A stretch of 64,000 nucleotides of DNA from Clostridia bacterium (GTDB lineage: Bacteria > Bacillota > Clostridia > Christensenellales > UBA3700), in assembly GCA_029061605.1 (NCBI GenBank), contig JAIDRT010000035.1:1-64000 (forward strand), written 5' to 3'. Under the pieces are notes generated by a model. It ran no database searches, was not told the origin of the DNA, and was given only the letters and a program-made list of their open reading frames with translations. Every line of letters begins with the position of its first letter. The stretch's first letter is position 1. The translations under genes and the position numbers were made by a program. This document shows positions 17,043 to 25,616 of this stretch, in pieces.

Positions 17043-17387
17043 ATGGAACAATTTTGCGGAAGAACTATTGATTGGATAAAAACAGGAAAAAATCTTGAAT
17101 ATTTGAGACGACACAACGTAAATCTGATCAAAAAAGTATGCGCCTATTGCAGAAGTCAAGATGACAGCAAGACTTATTGCGAAGGCGGAGCAAAATGCGC
17201 GACCTGTACGTTTGAGATGGACAATCATATCTCAAGAAGCGAACTCGCCCGCTCAGTCGTAGGCTGGTCGGATTCTCAAATTGCCAATTGGGAGGACGCA
17301 AGATCCATTATATCCATAGAAGACCTTTACGTATACTGTCAACTCTGCGACGTTACGCTTGAAGACATCATCGTATTTGCTAGATAA
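17043..17387 (+). CDS. XRE-like regulator with Cys-rich insert
   Basis: 114 residues. The first helix (TGKNLEYLRRHNVN, about 14-27) and the later part (ISRSELARSVVGWSDSQIANW, about 63-83, then IISIEDLYVYC) look like the two parts of a Cro/CI helix-turn-helix. Between them is an insert with C33-AY-C36, C46, and C52-AT-C55, spaced like a small zinc- or iron-sulfur-binding module. A redox- or metal-sensing DNA-binding protein is a reasonable guess, nothing more. TTGGAG precedes the ATG. It stands alone between the MFS gene and the large lipoprotein. Confidence 0.6.
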   Translation: MEQFCGRTIDWIKTGKNLEYLRRHNVNLIKKVCAYCRSQDDSKTYCEGGAKCATCTFEMDNHISRSELARSVVGWSDSQIANWEDARSIISIEDLYVYCQLCDVTLEDIIVFAR

Positions 17388-17494
17388 GAACATTATTTTT
17401 CGTCTTTGACGTAGACTGACAAAAACGCATAGGAATACATCGGGCTTTTTTGAAAAATTTCGACATAGAACTGTATAAAATTTTCCAATTTCTA

Positions 17495-17523
17495 TTGACA
17501 TAAAGATTTTTTAACTTTATAAT
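17495..17523 (+). promoter_or_regulatory. Consensus promoter of the large lipoprotein gene
   Basis: TTGACA (17495-17500), 17-bp spacer, TATAAT (17518-17523), followed by a short leader with AGGAGG in front of the ATG at 17561. A perfect consensus suggests high expression. Confidence 0.85.
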
Positions 17524-17560
17524 TTAATTAATAAAAATATAAATAACTTAGGAGGTTATT

Positions 17561-19606
17561 ATGAAAAAGAAAAAAATCGTTATCTCCCTATTGATAGCAG
17601 TTATGGTTCTTTCTCTCGCTTTGACGGCTCTTGTCGGTTGCGGTCCAAAAGAAGACCCCAATGCTCCGCCTGCCGGATACAAGAATATGACCAAAACTTT
17701 ATCATCAGTGTTGGGAGACGCACTCTTCAATTCCTCAAATGGAAAGAAGATTAACAACCTTAAGGCAAGCGCTCAATTGAAAGTAAACACCAAGTACGGT
17801 GATTCTACAAACGAATATCTTGTTAAATTCGGCGCTAACGTAGCATTGAATACTGAAGACAAGAATACGACCACTTTCGGTTTGTCAATTGTTGATGTAA
17901 AGGCTAACAATGCTAACATCCTTAACGTTTATTACCAAGAGGCTCTTGCAACTTCCACAACAGACGCTAGCGGCGACCTTTACGTCGATCTCGGCAGCGG
18001 CAACAGCGCTCAACACTTTGCAATCAAAGGTCTTAGCATCAAGACTGTCTTGGAAAGCGAAAATGTAAACGTGTCTGATAAAGACGCAAGCGATATTGAC
18101 GACAAGATCCAAACTGTTTTGGGCAACGACGTATTCACTATCTTTGATACGGTAGCATCTCTTGGCGGTCTCTATCAATCCAACGACAACAGCGAAGTTC
18201 TTCTTCGTCTTGACCTCAACTCCATCTTTGAGAAAGCAGGTGATTTGTTGAATGCTTTGGACGTTGTTGACGAATATGCTGGCAATCTTGGTCTTACTTT
18301 GAAGTCTTCTGATCTTCAAACTCTTCTCCCCGCTTTGACAATAGATCTTCATATTAAACTTATAGGCGCTGGAGACGACGAGTTTGAAGATGCTGAATTT
18401 GCAGGCATTGAGGCAAATTTGGGCATACCTAACAAAGATATCAAGATCACGAGAACTGACAACACAGAATTCGTTCGCATAAATATCGCTAAAGATTGCG
18501 AAATCGGACTTGGTCTTGACTTTGCATTCGGTAACAGCGCAAGCAATCCTCCTCGCCCACTCGCGAACGGCAACGATTATAAGCAAATCAGCGCAATCAA
18601 CTTTACCACTAAAGGTGAACTCACACTCAATGAGGCGATCGGCGTAAGTATTAACTTTAACAATAAGGATATGACGCTTGAGATACCTGCAGGCACCTAT
18701 TCTATCGAACTTGCTGCAGACCTTGATCCTACTCAACTTATCGGCGTAAAATTTAATGCAAATAAGACAAGCGAAATCTTGAACTTGGTTGAGACTATCG
18801 CAACTAGAGTAATCAATGTCCTCAGCATTAAGATCGTTAACTCTGATGAGACTAAGAAAATTGATGTTTCCATCAAAGACGGTAATGTTTATTTGACAGA
18901 TCTTTCTTTGATTGGCGAACTTGGCGAATCGATATCCGGTATTATTAGTAGCGACGGAATGAGTATTTCTGCTGTTATCGACGCACTTAAAGGTATACCT
19001 GGACTTATTCCTCCAGATAAGGAAGATCCTGAAGTAGGTAGCGGCGACGCTTCCGGCGAGGCTTCTGGCAACGTATCTGGTGACGCTTCTGGCTCAACTC
19101 CTTCTGGTAACACTGGAAATAAAGTAGATTGGGATGCGCTTGCTGCTCTCGTAAAGAACTTGACTTTGATCGCAAATGACGGTAAGATCAGCGTTGACGT
19201 ACAAAATCACACTGTTAATCAAAACCTCAAATATAAGACTGAAGTAAAAATTGATGAAGAAACTGGTGAAAGTGGCGAAGTAGTTGTTGTTGACAAAGAT
19301 GGCAAGCCAGTAATCGACAAAAACTATGGTGACACAACCATCAACGTTAAGGCTGAAGCAACCAAAAACGGTATTACGATCGACGCTTCACTTCTCAACA
19401 TAATTCTTAATCAAGCAGAAGAACGCAAAGCAAACGTATCCGCTAAAGTAGAAGTAAACAGCAATGGCATCACCATTACGGCTAAGTCGGCTGCTAAACT
19501 CAGTGATGCGGCTGCAGAAATCGACTTTGGCAGCGGTATTAAGATGAAGATCGACTTGGTACTCAAGTTGACTGAGTTCAAATACGGCAACTGCGCTACT
19601 GAATAA
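17561..19606 (+). CDS. Large secreted lipoprotein of unknown function
   Basis: 681 residues. Signal peptide with lipobox ALVGC (Cys27), then a long extracellular region of alternating strands rich in Asn, Asp, Lys, Ile and Val. A low-complexity linker of SG(D/E/N)ASG-type units lies near residues 490-520 and separates a large N-terminal part from a smaller C-terminal part of similar texture. I do not recognise a family. Strong promoter, AGGAGG Shine-Dalgarno and a strong terminator suggest an abundant single-gene transcript, fitting a surface protein. Confidence 0.75.
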   Translation: MKKKKIVISLLIAVMVLSLALTALVGCGPKEDPNAPPAGYKNMTKTLSSVLGDALFNSSNGKKINNLKASAQLKVNTKYGDSTNEYLVKFGANVALNTEDKNTTTFGLSIVDVKANNANILNVYYQEALATSTTDASGDLYVDLGSGNSAQHFAIKGLSIKTVLESENVNVSDKDASDIDDKIQTVLGNDVFTIFDTVASLGGLYQSNDNSEVLLRLDLNSIFEKAGDLLNALDVVDEYAGNLGLTLKSSDLQTLLPALTIDLHIKLIGAGDDEFEDAEFAGIEANLGIPNKDIKITRTDNTEFVRINIAKDCEIGLGLDFAFGNSASNPPRPLANGNDYKQISAINFTTKGELTLNEAIGVSINFNNKDMTLEIPAGTYSIELAADLDPTQLIGVKFNANKTSEILNLVETIATRVINVLSIKIVNSDETKKIDVSIKDGNVYLTDLSLIGELGESISGIISSDGMSISAVIDALKGIPGLIPPDKEDPEVGSGDASGEASGNVSGDASGSTPSGNTGNKVDWDALAALVKNLTLIANDGKISVDVQNHTVNQNLKYKTEVKIDEETGESGEVVVVDKDGKPVIDKNYGDTTINVKAEATKNGITIDASLLNIILNQAEERKANVSAKVEVNSNGITITAKSAAKLSDAAAEIDFGSGIKMKIDLVLKLTEFKYGNCATE

Positions 19607-19629
19607 TTCGGTTTAAACAAACATCAAGA

Positions 19630-19658
19630 CGAGTCGCTTAAATGCGGCTCGTTTTTTT
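19630..19658 (+). terminator. Terminator of the large lipoprotein gene
   Basis: Stem CGAGTCGC (19630-19637) with GCGGCTCG (19644-19651), 6-nt loop, then seven T residues. Confidence 0.92.
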
Positions 19659-19689
19659 ATAAATTATTTCAAAATATGTGGCAAAGCAT

Positions 19690-19718
19690 TTGACAAAACA
19701 TTGCATATAATATATATT
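19690..19718 (+). promoter_or_regulatory. Probable promoter of the TPP riboswitch-thiT transcript
   Basis: TTGACA (19690-19695), 17-bp spacer, TATATT (19713-19718). This puts the 5' end near 19725, just ahead of the riboswitch. A TATAAT at 19706 is only 10 bp from the -35 and is less likely. Confidence 0.6.
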
Positions 19719-19740
19719 TGATATATAAAAAATAAATATA

Positions 19741-19975
19741 TTCGCCGTGGGTGCTACCACAAGGATAGCCCCAAAAGATATAAATTTTATTAGAGAAATT
19801 TGTCATTAGGCTCGACGAGAGATCGCAGTTGTACAAAAAGTACAATAAGAGCGCTTAACAAAGCATAATGGAAAATTGATCAATAAAATTACCTCTTCTT
19901 GGGACTGGCATTGTGGATTTGCTGAGATTATACCACTGAATCGGACAAGGTAATACTTGAACGAAAGAGCGTAAA
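19741..19975 (+). ncRNA. TPP (THI-box) riboswitch with extended P3 arm
   Basis: The 3' half has the conserved core: GCTGAGA (19921-19927) followed by TATACCAC, then GAATCGGAC, CAAGGTAATACTTG and ACGAAAG. The 5' half is GTGGGTGC (19747-19754), which pairs with the CCAC through P2 in the same geometry as known THI-boxes. The 166 nt between them fold as a long P3: CCACAA (19757-19762) with TTGTGG (19910-19915), GCC with GGC, CC with GG and AAG with CTT, capped by an AT-rich region with a TTGTAC/GTACAA hairpin. P1 can form from TTCGC and GCG(T)AA. It precedes thiT and a terminator, so TPP should switch off thiamine uptake. A compact local 5' half starting at 19893 is a less good alternative. Confidence 0.82.
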
Positions 19976-19994
19976 ACGCAAGTAAAGTATATTG

Positions 19995-20026
19995 GCGCCC
20001 AATTTAACAATTGGACGCTTTTTATT
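19995..20026 (+). terminator. Riboswitch-controlled terminator before thiT
   Basis: Stem GCGCCCAATT (19995-20004) with AATTGGACGC (20009-20018), one C-A mismatch, a TAAC loop and a T-rich run. It lies between the aptamer and the Shine-Dalgarno of thiT, so control is probably by premature termination. Confidence 0.85.
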
Positions 20027-20056
20027 TTCATTCGTCGGCGAAAAAGGAGACAAACT

Positions 20057-21082
20057 ATGAACAACCTACTCTTGCTGATGGCTGTCAAGACGTCAGACGG
20101 CGACGAATTGCCTGATCTTCTCTTCTGGCCTATCTTCGCATTATTCATTGCGCTTTTTGCATTTATGTTTTTGCTGTATTTGCGTAAGCGCGCCCCAAAG
20201 ACTATTGGAATACTTATCTATATCGCAATAGCGCTTTGCATCGCTGCCGCAATTATTTGTATGGCGCTCATAGGCAAGTATTACGCTGACAATATCAAAA
20301 ACGACGGCTATTACTCCCCTTACTTCAAGGACGCGCCAATGTATATAAGCGCAATAGCGCTTGTCGCTGTAATCGTGGGATTGACATTTATACTAGGCAA
20401 AAACGAAAACTTTAAATTCGACTCGCGCTCCGTTGCCTTTGGCGCAATTTGCATCGCAATGAGTTTTGCGCTGTCTTACGTACGTCTGTTTAAGTTGCCT
20501 CAAGGCGGTAGCGTTACGCTTGCCTCTCTGCTCCCACTTATGATTTTCTCATATATATTCGGAGTAAAAAAGGGATTGCTTATAGGCTTAATATACGGCG
20601 TATTGCAAGCAATACAAGATCCGTACATAATCCATCCAGTTCAATTTTTGCTGGACTATCCTATAGCCTTTTCCGCAATAGGTCTTGGTGGCGCGTTTGC
20701 TAAACTCTCAGTATTCAAAAAATGTCCTCAAGTTTCTCTCTTGCTTGGCGGTATACTTGCCAGCGTATTGAGATTTTTGTCGCATTTCCTTTCAGGAGCA
20801 TTTGCCTTTGGCGCATACGCCGCTGATGCCGGACAAAACGTATACGTATATAGCCTTGCATACAATTCTTTTGTATTCGCAGATATTGCAATTGTGCTTG
20901 CGCTTGGCGTGATTCTCTTCTCGTCAAAAGCATTTATGAATGAAGTAGTATATAAGCAAAGAGCAAAAATGCTTGCAAACCAAACTGTCGCAAGCCAAGT
21001 TAATATTGCCGTCAAAGAAGTATGCAGTACTCAACAAGACGAAGTAATAAAAGACGAATCTTCTTCTAAAGTTGATAATTAA
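20057..21082 (+). CDS. thiT: Thiamine ECF transporter S component ThiT
   Basis: 341 residues. The C-terminal two thirds match ThiT, the thiamine-binding membrane subunit of energy-coupling-factor importers: LPQGGSVTLASLLPLMIFSY, FGVKKGLLIGLIYGVLQ and QFLLDYPIAF are characteristic. The first about 110 residues add three more hydrophobic segments not found in the normal 190-200-residue protein. The TPP riboswitch upstream agrees with thiamine uptake. No ECF ATPases or T subunit are in this window, so it must use a shared module encoded elsewhere. AAAGGAG precedes the ATG. Confidence 0.88.
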   Translation: MNNLLLLMAVKTSDGDELPDLLFWPIFALFIALFAFMFLLYLRKRAPKTIGILIYIAIALCIAAAIICMALIGKYYADNIKNDGYYSPYFKDAPMYISAIALVAVIVGLTFILGKNENFKFDSRSVAFGAICIAMSFALSYVRLFKLPQGGSVTLASLLPLMIFSYIFGVKKGLLIGLIYGVLQAIQDPYIIHPVQFLLDYPIAFSAIGLGGAFAKLSVFKKCPQVSLLLGGILASVLRFLSHFLSGAFAFGAYAADAGQNVYVYSLAYNSFVFADIAIVLALGVILFSSKAFMNEVVYKQRAKMLANQTVASQVNIAVKEVCSTQQDEVIKDESSSKVDN

Positions 21083-21108
21083 ACTGTAAACGTTTATATA
21101 AGATTAAA

Positions 21109-21147
21109 AAAACGCAGTATGTCAAATTTATATACTGCGTTTTCTAA
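21109..21147 (+). terminator. Terminator of thiT
   Basis: AAAACGCAGTAT (21109-21120) pairs with ATACTGCGTTTT (21132-21143), ending in T residues. Confidence 0.88.
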
Positions 21148-21153
21148 TCAGTT

Positions 21154-21192
21154 AAGATTTCTCCATTACGCTACGCTCCAGTCGAAATGACA
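21154..21192 (+). repeat. Short dispersed repeat, family R1
   Basis: Near-full copy: AAGATTTCTCCATTACG at the start, a CTACGCTCC core and GTCGAAATGACATAGG at the end. It lies between the convergent ends of thiT and the ABC exporter. Confidence 0.75.
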
Positions 21193-21238
21193 TAGGATTG
21201 TTTTGTAAAATTTAACGTGAGCGCACTAATATATGCGC

Positions 21239-23152
21239 TCATTCTAATTCGAAGGCACCGGTATACAATTGATAATACTGACCGCCTTGCGCAATAAGTT
21301 CTTCGTGATTACCGCTTTCTATAATACGACCGTGGTCAAGCACAATGATCATATCGGAGTTCTGCACTGTGGAAAGTCTATGCGCAATTACAAATACCGT
21401 TCTGCCTTCCATAAGTCTGTCCATACCTTGTTGGACAAGCGCCTCAGTGCGAGTATCTATTGACGACGTCGCCTCGTCCAAAATCATCACTGGAGCGTCG
21501 GCTACCGCCGCTCTTGCTATTGACAACAACTGCTTTTGTCCTTGCGAAAGATTTGAGCCGTCGCCTGTGAGCATAGTTTCGTAGCCGCTGGGAAGACGCG
21601 TAATAAAGTCGTGAGCGTTTGCAAGTTTTGCCGCCGCAATACAATCTTCATCAGTTGCGTCAAGTCTGCCGTAACGGATATTATCCATTATAGTACCAGT
21701 AAACAGGTTGGTGTCTTGCAAGACTATACCCAAAGATCTTCGCAAGTCGCCTTTCTTGATCTTGTTAATATTGATACCGTCATAGCGTATCTTACCGTCT
21801 GCGATATCATAAAATCTGTTGATAAGATTGGTTATCGTCGTCTTTCCTGCGCCGGTAGCGCCTACGAAAGCAAACTTTTGTCCCGGCTTGGCGTGTATCG
21901 TCACGTCGTGCAATACGAGTTTGTCAGGCACGTAGCCAAAGTCAACTTCGTTGAGTTCTATATCTCCGGTAAGTCTTTCAAAAGTGATAGTCCCCTCTGC
22001 CTTATGAGGATGTTTCCACGCCCAAATTCCAGTACGTTCTTGACACTCGACAAGTTTTCCGTTTTCTTCTTTGGCATTAACGAGAGTGACGTAGCCTTCG
22101 TCCAACTCAGAAGTTTGGTCAAGCAAATTGAATATTCTGTCCGCGCCCGCAGTAGCCATTACAACGGCGTTAAGTTGGGTGGAGACTTGAGAGATATTGA
22201 ACGTAAACTGTCTACTCATATTCAAAAATGCCACTATTGCGCCCATCTCTATTCCGCCGACGGCAAGTCCTGTCAAAGTGAGGTTGCGAGCGCCCGCAAG
22301 CACGAGAGCGCCTCCTACGATTGCAACAACCACGTAGAGCACGTGACCTATATTGCCAAGCGTAGGCATAAGAATATTAGCGTATTTGTTGGCTTTCTCG
22401 CTGGCTTTAAAAAGCGAATTATTGATAGCGTCAAAGTCAGACTTGGATTGCTCTTCGTGGCAGAAAACCTTGACGACCTTTTGTCCGTGCATCATTTCTT
22501 CTATGAAGCCTTCCGTCTTGCCTATCGCGCCCTGCTGAAGCATAAAGTATTTTGCGCTCTTTCCGCCAATAAGTCTTATGACCATTACCATTACGCCTAC
22601 GCCTGCAAGTACCACTAAAGTAAGCCATATACTAGATACCAACATAGTGACAAGCAACGTGATGACCGCAACAAATGCGGCATACGCTTGCGGAATACTT
22701 TGAGATATAAGTTGACGAATCGCATCTGTGTCGTTGGTGTAAATACTCATAATATCGCCGTGCGTATGAGTATCAAAAAACTTGATAGGAAGCGACTGCA
22801 TCTTCTTGAACATATCGTTGCGGACGTGGTACAAAAATCCCTGCGTAACGTGCGCCATAATTCTGGTGTATACAAACGAGGCTATCAATCCAACGATATA
22901 TATACCTATCATAATACCTATAATCGTCAGCAACTTGTCTTTGACGCTGTCCCAACCGTTTTCGATTCCGGGAGTGATAACGTCGTTGACAATTCTCTCG
23001 ATAAATATTGACGAACTTATTGCCGCCATAGAGTTGAACGTAATGCAAATAAGCACGACTATCAAAGGCAATTTATAGTACTTAAACATATACTTGATAA
23101 GTCTTCCGAGTATGGACATTACGCCCTTACTGCTTTTAATTCTTTGAGCCAT
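21239..23152 (-). CDS. ABC exporter half-transporter (complete catalytic site)
   Basis: 637 residues: six-helix exporter membrane domain (about 20-330), then an ATPase domain with GATGAGKT (Walker A), LSQGQKQLL (signature) and VMILDEATSSID (Walker B with the catalytic Glu). An extra polar stretch of about 40 residues sits between the membrane and ATPase domains. It forms a heterodimer with the next gene; related pairs are LmrCD, BmrCD and TM287/288, which export drugs or lipids. A strong GGAGG lies before the ATG; the start overlaps the partner's end by 17 bp. A GAGCGCA/TGCGCTC hairpin covers the stop codon and may help termination. Confidence 0.9.
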   Translation of the reverse strand: MAQRIKSSKGVMSILGRLIKYMFKYYKLPLIVVLICITFNSMAAISSSIFIERIVNDVITPGIENGWDSVKDKLLTIIGIMIGIYIVGLIASFVYTRIMAHVTQGFLYHVRNDMFKKMQSLPIKFFDTHTHGDIMSIYTNDTDAIRQLISQSIPQAYAAFVAVITLLVTMLVSSIWLTLVVLAGVGVMVMVIRLIGGKSAKYFMLQQGAIGKTEGFIEEMMHGQKVVKVFCHEEQSKSDFDAINNSLFKASEKANKYANILMPTLGNIGHVLYVVVAIVGGALVLAGARNLTLTGLAVGGIEMGAIVAFLNMSRQFTFNISQVSTQLNAVVMATAGADRIFNLLDQTSELDEGYVTLVNAKEENGKLVECQERTGIWAWKHPHKAEGTITFERLTGDIELNEVDFGYVPDKLVLHDVTIHAKPGQKFAFVGATGAGKTTITNLINRFYDIADGKIRYDGININKIKKGDLRRSLGIVLQDTNLFTGTIMDNIRYGRLDATDEDCIAAAKLANAHDFITRLPSGYETMLTGDGSNLSQGQKQLLSIARAAVADAPVMILDEATSSIDTRTEALVQQGMDRLMEGRTVFVIAHRLSTVQNSDMIIVLDHGRIIESGNHEELIAQGGQYYQLYTGAFELE

Positions 23153-24902
23153 TGACCTTTACCTCCCCTTCGTTGTTAGCCTTGTTTTGAGAGTAGTACA
23201 CCTCTTGATATATCGCGTTGCGCGCAAGCAACTCCTCGTGCGAGCCGATATCCGCTATGCTTCCGCCATCCATTACGATTATTTTGTCAGCGTCCTGTAC
23301 TGACGCAACTCTTTGCGCTATTATAAACTTGGTAGTATTAGGTATCTCCTCCGCAAATGCCTTGCGAATTAAAGCGTCCGTCTTCGTGTCTACCGCGCTC
23401 GTCGAGTCGTCAAGTATTAGTATCTTAGGCTTTTTGAGCAATGCCCTTGCAATACAAAGTCTTTGCTTTTGTCCGCCGGATACGTTTGTGCCGCCCTGCT
23501 CAATATACGTATCGTACTTGTCAGGAAAACCCATTATAAAGTCGTGAGCCTGCGCCAACTTGCACACTCTCTCAAGTTCTTCGTCGCTTGCGTCGGGATT
23601 ACCCCACCTCAAGTTCTGCTTTATCGTACCTGAGAAGAGCACGTTTTTTTGCAATACCACAGCGACTTGATTACGCAGCGTGTCAAGATCGTATTCTTTT
23701 ACGTTGAGCCCGCCAACGTATACGTGACCGCTCGTCGCGTCGTAAAGTCTGGGTATCAAATTGACAAGCGAAGTCTTACTGCTGCCAGTACCGCCGAGTA
23801 TGCCAACCGTTTCGCCCGACTTAATGTCGAGATTGACGCCTTTGAGAGCGCGTCTGTCTGCCTTGACGTCATACTTAAAATCTACGTCCTCAAAGCGCAC
23901 GTCACCGTTTTTGACCTCATACACAGGATTTTCTGGATTATGCAAGTCGCTCTCTTCACTCAACACTTCTACTATACGCTTTGCAGAAGTATTTGCCATT
24001 GATATCATTATCATTACCATATTGAGCATCATAAGCGACGAAAGTATCTGCGACGCATAAACTATGAGCGAAGACATCTCCGACGATTTGTCTATGCCTT
24101 CTTTGACGCCAAACATTGGCACCAAAAAACATATCATCAATATTGAAAACCACATACAGAATTGCATCAACGGATTGGCAAGCGCGATTATCTTTTCACC
24201 TTTGAGGAAGTCATAGCGCACGTCGTTGGACGTCTTCTGGAATTTTTCGTTTTCATACTCGTCTCTTACGTAAGACTTGACAACTCTAATGCCCTTTATA
24301 TCTTCTTGTATGGATTCATTCATAGCGTCGTATTTTTTGAATACCCTTGTAAATATAGGGTCTACGAGCCTAAACAATATAAAGAGACCTGCTCCCAACA
24401 CCGGTACGAGCGCCAAGAATATAAACGCAATCTTTACGTTGATGACAAATGCCATAATCAACGAGAAAATCAACATTATTGGCGACCTAACCGCAACTCT
24501 TACTATCATCATATAAGCAAGTTGCACGTTGGATACATCCGTAGTCATTCTAGTAACCAAACTTGGCGCAGAGAATTTGTCTATATTGGAAAACGCAAAT
24601 CCTTGAATACGGTAATACATATCCTGTCTCAAGTTCTTTGCAAAACCAGTCGACGCAGTTGCGGCAAATTTGCCAGCAAGCACTCCAAATACAAGCGAAA
24701 ACGCGGCAAGCGCCAACAATATTCCGCCGTAAAGCAATATATTTGTTATGGAATTGTCGTCTTGTATTTTTGCAAGCATTTCAATCATATAAAGAGGTAT
24801 AATACATTCCAAAGCCACTTCAACAGTCACGCACACCGGCGATAAAATTGATACGCCTTTGAACTGCTTGATACTTTTCATCAATTTCTTTATCGTGTTC
24901 AC
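23136..24902 (-). CDS. ABC exporter half-transporter (degenerate catalytic site)
   Basis: 588 residues with six membrane helices and an ATPase domain. Walker A is GGTGSSKT, the signature VSGGQKQRL, and Walker B reads LILDDSTSAVD: Asp replaces the catalytic Glu. That is the mark of the non-hydrolysing half in heterodimeric exporters, so the pair should work as one transporter with one active site. The start is GTG, with AAGGAG six bases upstream. It follows the MarR gene by 25 bp and shares its transcript. Confidence 0.9.
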   Translation of the reverse strand: MNTIKKLMKSIKQFKGVSILSPVCVTVEVALECIIPLYMIEMLAKIQDDNSITNILLYGGILLALAAFSLVFGVLAGKFAATASTGFAKNLRQDMYYRIQGFAFSNIDKFSAPSLVTRMTTDVSNVQLAYMMIVRVAVRSPIMLIFSLIMAFVINVKIAFIFLALVPVLGAGLFILFRLVDPIFTRVFKKYDAMNESIQEDIKGIRVVKSYVRDEYENEKFQKTSNDVRYDFLKGEKIIALANPLMQFCMWFSILMICFLVPMFGVKEGIDKSSEMSSLIVYASQILSSLMMLNMVMIMISMANTSAKRIVEVLSEESDLHNPENPVYEVKNGDVRFEDVDFKYDVKADRRALKGVNLDIKSGETVGILGGTGSSKTSLVNLIPRLYDATSGHVYVGGLNVKEYDLDTLRNQVAVVLQKNVLFSGTIKQNLRWGNPDASDEELERVCKLAQAHDFIMGFPDKYDTYIEQGGTNVSGGQKQRLCIARALLKKPKILILDDSTSAVDTKTDALIRKAFAEEIPNTTKFIIAQRVASVQDADKIIVMDGGSIADIGSHEELLARNAIYQEVYYSQNKANNEGEVKVNGSKN

Positions 24903-24927
24903 CTTGATCTCCTTCTCTTTTTATTTT

Positions 24928-25365
24928 TTAAATTTTTTCTTTCTCTACGTTGTTCTTCACCTTGTCAAGCAAACGAAAAAGCGTGTCAAGTTCTTCTTCG
25001 CTCATTCCCTCTCTCAACTTGATTTCAATTTTTCCAAGTTCGCAGTCTATACTGTCGTGTATATCAAGCGATTTCTGCGTCAACGAAACTCTTTTAAGTC
25101 TGCCGTCGCCGTCTACGGAATGTCTCTCTATCAATCCCGCTTTCTCCATTTGACTAAGCAAGTTCGTCACACTGGACCTTCTGATCGACAGATGTTCTTC
25201 TATGTCCTTTTGATAAACGTCTTTATGAGCGTTTTCGCTCAAAAAACCTATGACGTGACCGTAAATTCCCTTGATATCATTGCTTTGCAATATGGGAATT
25301 GAGTTGATTCTTCTCTTGATTTGATTGTTGATAAAACGCAATTCAAAACTTATCGTCTTTTCCAT
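24928..25365 (-). CDS. MarR family transcriptional repressor
   Basis: 145-residue winged-helix regulator (KDIEEHLSIRRSSVTNLLSQMEKAGLIERHSVDGDGRLKRVSLT). The pattern of Asp-Gly-Arg in the wing is canonical. It is the first gene of an operon with the ABC exporter pair and its promoter holds a perfect 18-bp palindrome, so it likely represses its own operon until a toxic compound binds. There is no strong Shine-Dalgarno; GGTGG lies before the ATG. Confidence 0.9.
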   Translation of the reverse strand: MEKTISFELRFINNQIKRRINSIPILQSNDIKGIYGHVIGFLSENAHKDVYQKDIEEHLSIRRSSVTNLLSQMEKAGLIERHSVDGDGRLKRVSLTQKSLDIHDSIDCELGKIEIKLREGMSEEELDTLFRLLDKVKNNVEKEKI

Positions 25366-25375
25366 TTGCCACCAA

Positions 25376-25393
25376 TTGTTAGACTTCTAACAA
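25376..25393. promoter_or_regulatory. MarR-type operator palindrome
   Basis: TTGTTAGA-NN-TCTAACAA, an 18-bp perfect dyad, lies 2 bp downstream of the -10 box and over the transcription start. Size and symmetry fit a MarR dimer. Confidence 0.8.
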
Positions 25394-25395
25394 AC

Positions 25396-25423
25396 ATTAT
25401 ATCATTTAAAATAATATTGTCAA
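25396..25423 (-). promoter_or_regulatory. Promoter of the MarR-ABC operon
   Basis: Minus strand: TTGACA (25418-25423), 16-bp spacer, TATAAT (25396-25401). Confidence 0.85.
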
Positions 25424-25477
25424 CAAAATTGTGACGGTAATTTAAAGATTTTTTTGATACTTAATGACGCGTAGAAT

Positions 25478-25506
25478 GAGATTTCTCCACTTCAGTCGAA
25501 ATGACA
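25478..25506 (+). repeat. Short dispersed repeat, family R1
   Basis: Copy with GAGATTTCTCCACTTCAG followed by TCGAAATGACA, the shortest and cleanest version in the window. The DNA from 25507 to 25616 contains small hairpins (TTTCGC/GCGAAA, GTCC/GGAC) and no gene. Confidence 0.75.
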
Positions 25507-25616
25507 AATGCCAAACCGCAAGCAAGCGCAGAGATTGGCGTGCATTTCGCTTTGCGAAATTGTCCGAATAGGACTTTTTCGACCGCTCAATAGCGATATC
25601 AGCCGATATATGCGCC

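Noticed and set aside
19747..19772. T-box-like sequence (GGGTGCTACCAC) ahead of thiT
   Set aside because: It resembles the T-box core but the UGGN position is altered and there is no space for a specifier domain after the promoter; it fits better as the 5' strand of the TPP aptamer.
19893..19969. Compact TPP aptamer using CTCTT/AAGAG as P1
   Set aside because: It lacks the conserved UG after the P2 strand and its P1 would use bases that belong to the conserved core; the distal GTGGGTGC strand gives a better P2 and an extended P3.
23136..24902. Broken ABC gene because of LDDSTS
   Set aside because: Asp in place of Glu is the normal state of one half in heterodimeric exporters; everything else is intact.
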